A stretch of DNA of 59,649 nucleotides from an uncultured Clostridia bacterium (GTDB taxonomy: Bacteria; Bacillota; Clostridia; Monoglobales; Monoglobaceae), in the NCBI GenBank assembly GCA_934454115.1, contig CAKSFQ010000013.1:1-59649 (forward strand), given 5' to 3'. A program made the translations under genes and the position numbers. How positions within the stretch are numbered: the stretch's first letter is position 1; every line of letters begins with the position of its first letter. Shown one piece after another: positions 7,782-14,692 of this stretch. The notes below the pieces were generated by a model. It saw only the letters and a program-made list of their open reading frames with translations. It did not search any database and was not told the origin of the DNA.

Positions 7782-8297
7782 TTAATGAAATATTGCAATT
7801 AACCTCTCGGAACTAATATTCATCTTTTCCAGCAATGCTTCTGTATAAAAGCAAAATGTATGAAACTTATCATAGTTTAATACACTTTTCTTTCCTGTAT
7901 GTATATTACAGGTTGAAACCAAAAAATGAATGTGAACATTTCCGCAGTTTGAACCCGTATCCATATCACATGCATCCTTTGCTTCATGACATCCAAAGAC
8001 CACCTGCCTATCATCAAAATAATCACATACACTGTATCCCAGCATCATTAAGTTTTTAACCGTAAGGTTAATTGCTTCGTGATCCGCAAACGATAACACG
8101 TAATGCTCTGCACGGCAGCCTTCCACGCAGAACATTTGCTGCGCTAGCTCTATGCTCCCGGCTATGTTATCCAGATATACTCCTTTACCGCCGTATATCA
8201 TATGCTTCATTTTTTCCGGGTTAAGAATATACCGCACAAGATTATCGATAGCATCCGTGTTTTGATATCTTCCCATTACCTTTTTAAGTATTGCCAT
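7782..8297 (-). CDS. Short relaxase, MobA/VirD2-type nuclease domain
   Basis: 171 residues. The N-terminal residues ILKKVMGRYQNTDAIDNLVR and the metal-binding GNVHIHFLVSTCNIHTGKK match Firmicute mobilization relaxases, in which two to three histidines of the HIH motif hold the metal used in nicking oriT. Full relaxases run 300-500 residues, so this holds only the nuclease domain and is either truncated or minimal. It overlaps the MobC-like gene by 22 bases, which is the usual mobC-mobA arrangement. oriT should lie just upstream (8560-8900); I could not identify it. Confidence 0.7.
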   Translation of the reverse strand: MAILKKVMGRYQNTDAIDNLVRYILNPEKMKHMIYGGKGVYLDNIAGSIELAQQMFCVEGCRAEHYVLSFADHEAINLTVKNLMMLGYSVCDYFDDRQVVFGCHEAKDACDMDTGSNCGNVHIHFLVSTCNIHTGKKSVLNYDKFHTFCFYTEALLEKMNISSERLIAIFH

Positions 8298-8560
8298 AGC
8301 TTTCCCGTCTCCTTATATGCTTTTTCAATATTTTCTTCTACATCCATATACCGCATAGCCTTGTTTAAACATGTCTGTAAATCCGCTACAACCTCCAGCA
8401 TTTGCGGCGCATAATCCACATATACGGTTCTGCATGCAAGACAGCACCTTGCCCAATCTGAAAGCGTCAGCTTTTGTCTTTGAGCAGCATTTTTATATTC
8501 ATTATACTCTTCCTCGGAAACTCTGATTTCCAGTCTCTTATTTTTTTGTTTTTTATCCAT
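8276..8560 (-). CDS. MobC-like relaxosome accessory protein
   Basis: 94 residues from ATG 8560, preceded by AGGAG at 9 bases. The N-terminal half (KRLEIRVSEEEYNEYKNAA, then LTLSDWARCCL) is a ribbon-helix-helix-like DNA-binding region as in MobC proteins, which bind oriT and help the relaxase nick. The second half is helical (LQTCLNKAMRYM). It overlaps the relaxase gene, so the two are translated together. Confidence 0.65.
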   Translation of the reverse strand: MDKKQKNKRLEIRVSEEEYNEYKNAAQRQKLTLSDWARCCLACRTVYVDYAPQMLEVVADLQTCLNKAMRYMDVEENIEKAYKETGKLWQYLKR

Positions 8561-8581
8561 AAAATTCAACTCCTCGTACAC

Positions 8582-8880
8582 ACGCGAATATTACCATAGA
8601 TGATACTGTTGTATCATTTAGCAAGCAGAGTATAATGTCCGTACACTATACCCTTAAATATTTGTTCGTACATTTTTATTTTAAATTTTGATTTTTTATC
8701 GATTTAAGAAATTCGGAAAACCGAAGGAAATCGGCATAGAAATCGTCTTGGATAAAAAAATATAAATAATAAAATTTTAAGCGGATATACAACGGCCCAA
8801 TGCCGCCTTCCCCGCCAATCTTATCCGCGTTGATGTCAAAATTGATGTCAAACACAAAAAAGAGCAAGAATAGAAAGCAC
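8582..8880. other. AT-rich gap at the element edge, possible oriT/att region
   Basis: About 300 bases without a supported gene, between mobC and the tRNA-Lys terminator. An 11-base motif TTGATGTCAAA occurs twice within 27 bases (about 8831-8857). An open minus-strand frame here reads GGEGGI, a text often seen in false ORFs, and has no ribosome binding site. Confidence 0.3.
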
Positions 8881-8913
8881 AAAAAACACTGTATCCATGA
8901 TGAATACAGTGTT
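8881..8913 (-). terminator. Terminator of tRNA-Lys
   Basis: AACACTGTAT (8885-8894) and ATACAGTGTT (8904-8913) form a perfect 10-bp stem with 9-base loop, followed on the minus strand by T-rich sequence. It begins 7 bases past the tRNA 3' end. Confidence 0.85.
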
Positions 8914-8919
8914 CTCGGG

Positions 8920-8996
8920 TGGTACACCTTCAGGGATTCGAACCCTGGACACCCTGATTAAGAGTCAGGTGCTCTAGCCAGCTGAGCTAAAGGTGC
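8920..8996 (-). tRNA. tRNA-Lys (CTT)
   Basis: A 77-base cloverleaf with encoded CCA: acceptor GCACCTT/AAGGTGT, D-arm GCTC/GAGC, anticodon loop CTCTTAA (anticodon CTT), T-arm CAGGG-TTCGAAT-CCCTG. Its 3' end faces the mobile element, so it is the likely attachment site. Confidence 0.95.
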
Positions 8997-9052
8997 ATTT
9001 TTACGGAATTTTCAGCATCTTACGGCGCGCCAACCCCGCAAACGCAAGGACT

Positions 9053-9081
9053 ATTATACTACGCTTTTTTTTCTTTGTCAA
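9053..9081 (-). promoter_or_regulatory. Promoter of tRNA-Lys
   Basis: Minus strand TTGACA (9081-9076), 17-base spacer, TATAAT (9058-9053): perfect consensus, about 50 bases upstream of the mature tRNA. Confidence 0.85.
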
Positions 9082-9176
9082 GCCCTTTTTTTAACTTTTT
9101 CAAATTTCTTGCTTTTCGGCATAAAAACATCGGAATCTGCCGCTTTCCGGCGGCAGATTCCGGCTTTTGCTCCGTA

Positions 9177-9689
9177 TCATACGTAATAAATATACGGATT
9201 CTTCCGCTCTTTTACGGGCGCCTTTTCGCCAAAGCCCAATACGCAATGGCCGATCCCCTCATAATCACCTTCGATGCCCCACTTTTTTAACAGTTCCTTA
9301 CCCTCGGGACTTTCAAACTCTTCTTTTGCGCGATGAATCCAGCAGGACTGCACGCCAACCGCCTCGGCCGCATTCATCAGATTTCCCATGACAAGTGCGC
9401 CGTCATATAAATAGGTCGGCACGGTTTTATCAGCCAAAACTATCACAACAGTCGCCGCGCCGTAAAACGGATCGCCGTCACGACCCATGATTGCCGCATT
9501 CATTTTCGATAGCTTTGACACCGTCTCCCGATCCCGAACCGCCACCATGATCGGCGACTGCCGTCCCATGCCGGTCGGCGCATACATACCGGCCTCTAAA
9601 ATCGTATTCAGCAACTCCTCCGGCACCGGCCTGCCGTCAAAGTTCCGACAGGATCTGCGTGTTTTAAAAACCGTAGTTTCGTTTTGCAT
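9177..9689 (-). CDS. Nitroreductase-family FMN oxidoreductase
   Basis: 170 residues starting with the family signature FKTRRSCRNFDGRPVPEE (the R-R-S-x-R-x-F motif that contacts FMN phosphate), then LEAGMYAPTGMGRQSPIM and a C-terminal GHCVLGFGEKAP motif. Such soluble dimeric enzymes use NAD(P)H to reduce nitro compounds, quinones or flavins; the physiological substrate is unknown. The length is at the short end of the family (170-220). AGGAGG precedes the ATG. It stands alone with its own promoter and is divergent from the hydrogenase cluster. Confidence 0.9.
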   Translation of the reverse strand: MQNETTVFKTRRSCRNFDGRPVPEELLNTILEAGMYAPTGMGRQSPIMVAVRDRETVSKLSKMNAAIMGRDGDPFYGAATVVIVLADKTVPTYLYDGALVMGNLMNAAEAVGVQSCWIHRAKEEFESPEGKELLKKWGIEGDYEGIGHCVLGFGEKAPVKERKNPYIYYV

Positions 9690-9743
9690 TCCGATTCCTC
9701 CTATCCTTCCTTAAATACTATATTTTGCATAAAAATCATGCGG

Positions 9744-9788
9744 ACACATGTGTTATTTTTATTGTATCACCGTTTTTGAAAAAGTCAA
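9744..9788 (-). promoter_or_regulatory. Promoter of nitroreductase with palindromic site
   Basis: Minus strand TTGACT (9788-9783), 16-base spacer, TACAAT (9766-9761). The 10-base palindrome ACACATGTGT (9744-9753) lies just at the start of the transcript and could bind a repressor. Confidence 0.6.
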
Positions 9789-9848
9789 CCGGTTTCTGCC
9801 GTGCTGTGACATACGGTTTTTCTTTTGTTCATATAATACAAAAATGTG

Positions 9849-9877
9849 TTGCATAAAAAATGATTTTATGTTATATT
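9849..9877 (+). promoter_or_regulatory. Promoter of the hydrogenase regulatory genes
   Basis: TTGCAT (9849-9854), 17-base spacer, TATATT (9872-9877). Start near 9884, about 57 bases before the first DRTGG gene. Confidence 0.6.
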
Positions 9878-9940
9878 GAATCGATAAGGGGCTTTTGAAA
9901 CAATACGCCCAATGAATTTCCATACAAGGAGAGAGCATAT

Positions 9941-10306
9941 ATGAAATTATCAAAGGTACAAGAACTGCTAAACGCCAAGGTCTATACCGGTCAGGAAATG
10001 ATGGATACACTGGAGGTTACACAGGCCTGCGGCAGTGACCTCATGAGCGATGTCCTCGCCTTTGTTAAGGAACAGGGTCTGCTTTTAACCGGACTTCAGA
10101 ATCTTCAGGTTGTCCGCACCGCCGAAATGATGGATATGCAAGCCATCGTCTTTGTCCGCGGCAAGGAGCCGGACGCCGCCATGATTCAAACTGCCGCCGC
10201 AAAAGAAATTGTCCTGATGACCACCGATTATCCGATGTTCCCTGCCTGCGGCATCTTATACGCCGGCGGTCTGCGCGGCGGAAAGGCAGGGGATTTGCAT
10301 GGATAA
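9941..10306 (+). CDS. DRTGG-domain protein of the hydrogenase cluster
   Basis: 121 residues. The fold text (KLSKVQELLNAKVYTG at the start, LLTGLQNLQVVRTAEMMDM in the middle, EIVLMTTDYPMFPACGILY near the end) matches the small stand-alone DRTGG proteins found beside [FeFe]-hydrogenases in Clostridia and Thermotogae. DRTGG domains are of unknown biochemical role and are related to ligand-binding domains of phosphotransacetylase and pyrophosphatase regulators. It overlaps the next gene by 8 bases, and RBS AGGAGAG precedes the ATG. Likely first gene of a regulatory operon. Confidence 0.8.
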   Translation: MKLSKVQELLNAKVYTGQEMMDTLEVTQACGSDLMSDVLAFVKEQGLLLTGLQNLQVVRTAEMMDMQAIVFVRGKEPDAAMIQTAAAKEIVLMTTDYPMFPACGILYAGGLRGGKAGDLHG

Positions 10307-10724
10307 TGCAATGCATCTTCATTATACGGTAGACGGCAACGACTTTACCCGTGCCGGTGAAATCTCCAGCAAGGTAAAAAAACAACTCAAACAACTTGGC
10401 CTTTCGCCGGAGACAATTCGCCGGGTAGCCATCGCCATGTATGAGGCCGAAATCAACATGGTGATTCACGCCAGCGGCGGCGTCATTGACGTTACCATTA
10501 CCCCATCGGAAATTCAAATCCGATTTCAGGACACCGGCCCCGGCATCGCGGACGTAAAAAAGGCAATGCAGGAAGGCTACTCCACCGCCAGCAATGAAGT
10601 GCGCGAGTTGGGCTTCGGCGCCGGAATGGGACTTCCAAATATTGCGAAAAACTCCGATCAGATGCGGATTGATACCAAGGTCGGGGTTGGAACGACCATT
10701 GATTTAATGATTCAGATTCAATAA
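10299..10724 (+). CDS. RsbW/SpoIIAB-like HATPase (serine kinase fold)
   Basis: 141 residues of a lone GHKL ATPase domain: N-box around YEAEINMVIHA (Glu and Asn bind Mg-ATP), G1 box DTGPGI, G2 box GFGAGMGLPN, and the final GVGTT. This is the architecture of anti-sigma-factor serine kinases, with no dimerisation/His-phosphorylation domain. It sits between a DRTGG gene and a HydA-like Fe-S protein gene, so it may phosphorylate or sequester a partner according to redox or H2 signal. The partner is not identifiable here. Confidence 0.85.
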   Translation: MDNAMHLHYTVDGNDFTRAGEISSKVKKQLKQLGLSPETIRRVAIAMYEAEINMVIHASGGVIDVTITPSEIQIRFQDTGPGIADVKKAMQEGYSTASNEVRELGFGAGMGLPNIAKNSDQMRIDTKVGVGTTIDLMIQIQ

Positions 10725-10737
10725 GGGAGGTGTGCAT

Positions 10738-12030
10738 ATGGAACCCATTGCACAACCATACTGGCATTCCGTGACCCTAGATCGGGATGCCTGCCGCGGC
10801 TGCACCAACTGTTTAAAACAATGTCCGACACAGGCCATCCGCATTCAAAGCGGAAAGGCAAAAATCTTAAAAGAACGCTGTATCGACTGCGGCGAGTGTA
10901 TCCGCGTCTGTCCTTACCACGCTAAGCAGGCGGCAACCGACAGTTTATCAATGCTCTCCGATTACGATTTTCGCATTGCACTGGTCGCACCCGCCTTTTA
11001 TGGGCAATTTTCCAAAACCGAGGATTGCAATCTCATTTTGACTGCGCTTTTGCAGCTGGGTTTTGACGACGTTTTTGAGGTGGCGCGCGGCGCGCAGGAA
11101 ATCAGCCTGGAGACGCGCCGTCTGCTCGCCGGCGGCGAATTGATGAAGCCGGCCATTTCCTCCGCCTGCCCGGCGGTCAGCCGCCTGATTGCCGTCCGCT
11201 TTCCCAATTTAATTCACCACATTGTGCCGCTCCGCTCCCCGATGGAGCTGTCTGCCGAGGCGGCGCGCCGGGAAGCCGTACAAAAAACAGGGCTTTTGCC
11301 GCAGCGGATCGGAATCTTTTTTATCAGCCCCTGTGCCGCCAAGGCTACGGCAGTAAAGAGCGGTACCGGAACGAAAAAATCCCAGGTTGACGGCGTCATT
11401 GCCATGAAAGATGTCTACCTTCGTCTGGCGCAAAGGCTGAGCCACATTGACCGTCCTCTTCCGCTCAGCAAGGCCGGCAGCCTTGGTACACGCTGGGCCA
11501 ACAGCGGCGGCGAGGCCGAGGGCAGCACGGCGGCACGGCGAATTTCGGTGGACGAAATCCACAACGTGATTCAGGTTTTAGAGGATATCGAGGATGACCG
11601 TCTCTCGGATATTGAATATGTCGAGGCGCTGGCCTGTCCCGGCGGCTGTGTCGGTGGCCCTTTGACCGCCGAAAACAGCTTTGTGGCGCGTTCCAGAATT
11701 GAACGCGTCTGTCAGTCGCTGCCGCCGCGCCAAGGCTCTATCGATGCCTCCATCGACCGCTACTGGGACGTCGCGCCGGTCTACCGGCCGGTAATGGCTC
11801 TTAACCGGGATTTGGAAACGGCAATGCAGATGGCCGTCAAAATCGAAGAAATTACCGGGCGTTTTCCCGGCCTGGACTGCGGCTCCTGCGGATCGCCCAG
11901 CTGCCGTACCCTGGCGGAGGACATTGTGCGTGGCTATGCCAGTGAAAACGACTGTATTTTTATTATGCGCGAAAAGCTGCGCAGCCTGCTACGCCGGGAA
12001 GATGAAAAGAATCCTGAAGAGAAACCATAA
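10738..12030 (+). CDS. HydA-like Fe-S sensor protein ([Fe] hydrogenase domain)
   Basis: 430 residues from ATG 10738 (GGGAGG at 7 bases; a GTG at 10732 is less likely). Two N-terminal [4Fe-4S] motifs: CRGCTNCLKQCP (19-30) and CIDCGECIRVCP (48-59). The hydrogenase core keeps versions of the three H-cluster motifs: SACPAV instead of TSCxPxW, SPCAAKATAV instead of MPCxxKxxE, and ACPGGCVGGP. The C-terminus adds a four-cysteine Fe-S domain (CGSCGSPSC then a distant Cys). Loss of the Lys-Glu proton path suggests a sensory rather than high-turnover hydrogenase. It is paired with HATPase, DRTGG and PHP genes, consistent with an H2/redox sensor. Confidence 0.85.
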   Translation: MEPIAQPYWHSVTLDRDACRGCTNCLKQCPTQAIRIQSGKAKILKERCIDCGECIRVCPYHAKQAATDSLSMLSDYDFRIALVAPAFYGQFSKTEDCNLILTALLQLGFDDVFEVARGAQEISLETRRLLAGGELMKPAISSACPAVSRLIAVRFPNLIHHIVPLRSPMELSAEAARREAVQKTGLLPQRIGIFFISPCAAKATAVKSGTGTKKSQVDGVIAMKDVYLRLAQRLSHIDRPLPLSKAGSLGTRWANSGGEAEGSTAARRISVDEIHNVIQVLEDIEDDRLSDIEYVEALACPGGCVGGPLTAENSFVARSRIERVCQSLPPRQGSIDASIDRYWDVAPVYRPVMALNRDLETAMQMAVKIEEITGRFPGLDCGSCGSPSCRTLAEDIVRGYASENDCIFIMREKLRSLLRREDEKNPEEKP

Positions 12031-12042
12031 GGAGGCATTGTT

Positions 12043-12369
12043 ATGACAACGGCAGAATTGGGCGCAGCGCTGCACGCCAAAACACGCGTAAAAGGCAATG
12101 ATCGCACGGTTTGCGGCTGCTATATCGGCGATTTGATGAGCCTTTGCATGGCGCATTTAGAAGAAGATAACATTTGGATCACCATTCAGACCAATCAAAA
12201 CGTGATTGCCGTCGCCGCCTTAAAAGAGGCGGCCTGTGTAATTTTGGCGGACGGCAGCCGGCTTGATGACCTTGCCGCCGCGAAGGCAGAGCAGGAGGGC
12301 ATTACGGTTTTGGAGTCGGAACTGTCCGCCTATGCGCTTGCCCTGCGTCTGGGAGATCTGGGGATATGA
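12043..12369 (+). CDS. Second DRTGG-like protein
   Basis: 108 residues, beginning TTAELGAALHAKTRVKGNDR and containing CGCYIGDLMSLCMAHLEEDNIWITIQ (in two parts), typical of the small DRTGG-like proteins that follow the HydA-like sensor. Three of its cysteines are close together (VCGCYIGDLMSLC), which may matter for redox sensing. RBS AAGGAGG; it overlaps the PHP gene by 4 bases. Function unknown; part of the regulatory set. Confidence 0.7.
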   Translation: MTTAELGAALHAKTRVKGNDRTVCGCYIGDLMSLCMAHLEEDNIWITIQTNQNVIAVAALKEAACVILADGSRLDDLAAAKAEQEGITVLESELSAYALALRLGDLGI

Positions 12370-13070
12370 GGGCATATTACGATTTTCATATTCACTCGGC
12401 GCTCTCGCCCTGTGCCGATGAGGATATGACACCCAATAACATTGTCAATATGGCGCGGTTGAAAGGACTTTCGATGATTGCCGTCACCGATCACAACAGC
12501 TGCGGCAACCTCCGCGCCGTGATGCAGGTCGCAGCAAACGATCCTTTGGTATTGCCGGGAATCGAAATTGAGACCGCCGAAGAGGTGCATATCCTTGGCT
12601 ATTTTCCTTCCTTAGAGCAGGCCGAGGCAATGGAAAAAGTGGTGAAAGAACATCTGCCTTTTATCCCAAACCGCCCGGAAATTTTCGGACGGCAGCTTTA
12701 TATGGATGCCGATGACACCGTCACCGGCGAAGAAGAGGGGCTTTTGGTTACAGCGACCACGCTTGGTGTCGCCGATGTATTTTCCATGGTACAAAATCTG
12801 GGCGGCGTTGCCGTTCCGGCGCACATCGACCGAGGCAGTTACAGTATTTTGTCAAACCTCGGCTTTTTGCCGCCGGAGCTTGCGATCCGCACAGTTGAAA
12901 TCACGGCAAAAAACCGCGCCCGACTGGAGGAACGGTACAAAAGCCTCACCATCTTAACCAGTTCGGACGCGCATTACCTGGGTGATATCGCAGAAATGGA
13001 GCAATATATAGACATAAGCACTAAAACTACCCACGAAATTTTGGACAAACTGACAAATAAAAAAACATAA
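12366..13070 (+). CDS. PHP-domain metal-dependent phosphoesterase
   Basis: 234 residues with the four PHP motifs: HIHS (residues 8-11), AVTDHNS, GIEIETAEEVHILGYF with Glu and His, PAHIDR, and the final TSSDAHYLGDI. PHP proteins hydrolyse phosphoester bonds with a trinuclear metal site; small free-standing ones include 3',5'-nucleoside bisphosphate phosphatases. It begins inside the preceding gene (ATGA-type overlap), so it is in the regulatory operon. Substrate unknown; it might remove a nucleotide second messenger. Confidence 0.85.
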   Translation: MRAYYDFHIHSALSPCADEDMTPNNIVNMARLKGLSMIAVTDHNSCGNLRAVMQVAANDPLVLPGIEIETAEEVHILGYFPSLEQAEAMEKVVKEHLPFIPNRPEIFGRQLYMDADDTVTGEEEGLLVTATTLGVADVFSMVQNLGGVAVPAHIDRGSYSILSNLGFLPPELAIRTVEITAKNRARLEERYKSLTILTSSDAHYLGDIAEMEQYIDISTKTTHEILDKLTNKKT

Positions 13071-13096
13071 TTTCTCTGGTTTTTCACGTTTTTTCG

Positions 13097-13141
13097 TGGT
13101 ATAATGGTAATGTTGGCTTGTAATTGTTAAAAATTAAACGA
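13097..13141 (+). promoter_or_regulatory. Extended -10 promoter with Rex-like operator
   Basis: TGGTATAAT (13097-13105) is an extended -10 element. Downstream at 13124-13141 lies TTGTTAA-AAAT-TAAACGA, which matches 12 of 14 fixed positions of the clostridial Rex operator TTGTTAANNNNTTAACAA. Its place at the transcription start would give NADH/NAD-dependent repression of the hydrogenase genes. Confidence 0.55.
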
Positions 13142-13187
13142 AAAAAATGCGGCATTTTGCCGAATAATCTTTAGGAGGTAACAAAGT

Positions 13188-13676
13188 ATGAAACAGCAAA
13201 CGCTTCCCTTTCAGGGAACGCCGGAACAGGAGGCGCAGTTAAAGAAAATCATCGAAGCGCACAAGGACCAAAAGGGCGCAGCGATTCCTGTCCTGCATGA
13301 AGCACAGGAAATTTACGGCTATCTCCCTCTCGAGGTGCAGGAAATGATTGCAGAGGGTCTGAATGTTCCTTTAGCGGAAATCTACGGCATTGTCACTTTT
13401 TATGCCCAGTTTTCGTTAAATCCCAAGGGTCGCTTTCAGATTGGCGTCTGTCTTGGTACCGCCTGCTATGTAAAGGGCAGCGGCGATATTTTAAACAAGG
13501 TCAAAGAGATCTTAAATATTGAAGTCGGCGAATGTACACCCGACGGAAAATTCTCTCTGGACGCAACCCGCTGCATCGGCGCTTGCGGTCTGGCTCCGGT
13601 TATGACCATCAATGATGACGTTTACGGCCGTCTGACCGTAGACGAGGTTGCCGGGATTTTGAAGAAGTATGAATAA
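13188..13676 (+). CDS. hydC: NuoE/HydC-like [2Fe-2S] thioredoxin-fold subunit
   Basis: 162 residues. The N-terminal helical bundle (GAAIPVLHEAQEIYGYLP, then IYGIVTFYAQF) and a thioredoxin-like ferredoxin domain with CLGTACYVKG and CIGACGLAP (four Cys of one [2Fe-2S] cluster) are those of NuoE and of HydC in bifurcating hydrogenases. It docks on the NuoF/HydB-like subunit encoded downstream. AGGAGG site and Rex-like promoter upstream. It is the first gene of the catalytic half of the cluster. Confidence 0.92.
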   Translation: MKQQTLPFQGTPEQEAQLKKIIEAHKDQKGAAIPVLHEAQEIYGYLPLEVQEMIAEGLNVPLAEIYGIVTFYAQFSLNPKGRFQIGVCLGTACYVKGSGDILNKVKEILNIEVGECTPDGKFSLDATRCIGACGLAPVMTINDDVYGRLTVDEVAGILKKYE

Positions 13677-13711
13677 CTGAAAAAGAATCAACTGCAAGGA
13701 GAATTTCTGTC

Positions 13712-14263
13712 ATGAAGGAGCTGTCTCTGCATATCCTGGATATTATCCAAAATTCTATTGCCGCAGGCGCCACCCTCATTACACTGACACTTTTTGAAAG
13801 CGTCAGGGAGGATATTTTGACCTTCACGATTACGGACAACGGCTGCGGTATGCCGGAGGATATGGTGCGCGCTGTCACGGATCCCTTTACGACCAGCCGG
13901 ACAACTCGAAAGGTCGGGCTTGGAATTCCGCTTTTAAAGATGGCAGCGGAACAGACCGGCGGCAGAATTACATTATCCTCCGCAGTCGGCGCGGGGACGA
14001 CCATTACTGCCGACTTTGCCTACGGTCACATTGATCGCCAGCCGCTCGGCAACATGGCGGAAACGATGCTGGGTCTGATTACCTCGCATCCCGATTTGGA
14101 TTTTGTCTATCAGCACCGCGTAGAGGATGCGCAGTATACGCTGGACACCCGCGAAATGCGGAAGTCTCTGGGCGGCGTCTCGCTGAACGAGACTGCTGTC
14201 ACACTTTGGCTGTCTGATTTTTTAAAAGAAAATGAGGCAGCGCTTTGGAATCATGAAATTTGA
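13712..14263 (+). CDS. HATPase-only protein of the hydrogenase operon
   Basis: 183 residues. GHKL motifs: N-box IQNSIAAGA, G1 DNGCGMP, F/G2 region DPFTTSRTTRKVGLGIPLL, and GAGTTI. No histidine phosphoacceptor domain is present, and the C-terminal 70 residues are unlike kinases. Homologues are usual between nuoE-like and ferredoxin-like genes in clostridial hydrogenase operons, but their role is not established. Likely a regulatory ATPase or protein kinase acting with the Fe-S proteins. Confidence 0.8.
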   Translation: MKELSLHILDIIQNSIAAGATLITLTLFESVREDILTFTITDNGCGMPEDMVRAVTDPFTTSRTTRKVGLGIPLLKMAAEQTGGRITLSSAVGAGTTITADFAYGHIDRQPLGNMAETMLGLITSHPDLDFVYQHRVEDAQYTLDTREMRKSLGGVSLNETAVTLWLSDFLKENEAALWNHEI

Positions 14264-14276
14264 AAGGAGTAAAACG

Positions 14277-14642
14277 ATGAAAAGCTTAGCAGATTTAGAA
14301 GCAATCAGAAAAAAGACCTTGGAACAGGTTACCATGCGCAAGGATGATCATGCAATTCGCGTGGTAGTCGGCATGGCAACCTGCGGGATTGCTGCCGGCG
14401 CACGGCCGGTGATGACCGCCTTTTTAGAGGAAGCAGCAAAGCGCGGTCTTGAACATGTCGCGGTAACACAAACCGGTTGTATCGGCATGTGCCGCTTAGA
14501 ACCGATTGTTGAGATCATGGTACCCGGCGAAGAAAAGGTTACATATGTGAAAATGACGCCCGAAAAGGCTGTTCGCGTTGTCAATGAGCATATTGTGAAC
14601 GGAAAGCCCGTTACGGAGTACACCATCGGCGCGGCAGAATAG
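14277..14642 (+). CDS. Thioredoxin-like [2Fe-2S] ferredoxin
   Basis: 121 residues from ATG 14277 (GAAAGGAG upstream); a frame-internal ATG at 14232 would overlap the previous gene and lacks a site. The text GMATCGIAAGAR and TQTGCIGMCRLEPIVEI carries the cysteines of the thioredoxin-fold [2Fe-2S] family that accompanies HydABC. It probably passes electrons to or from HydB, or serves as an assembly or docking subunit. Confidence 0.85.
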   Translation: MKSLADLEAIRKKTLEQVTMRKDDHAIRVVVGMATCGIAAGARPVMTAFLEEAAKRGLEHVAVTQTGCIGMCRLEPIVEIMVPGEEKVTYVKMTPEKAVRVVNEHIVNGKPVTEYTIGAAE

Positions 14643-14692
14643 CAGCCGCCTTCCGCAAAAGCGGAATAAACACAAAGAAAGGATGGAATAAC

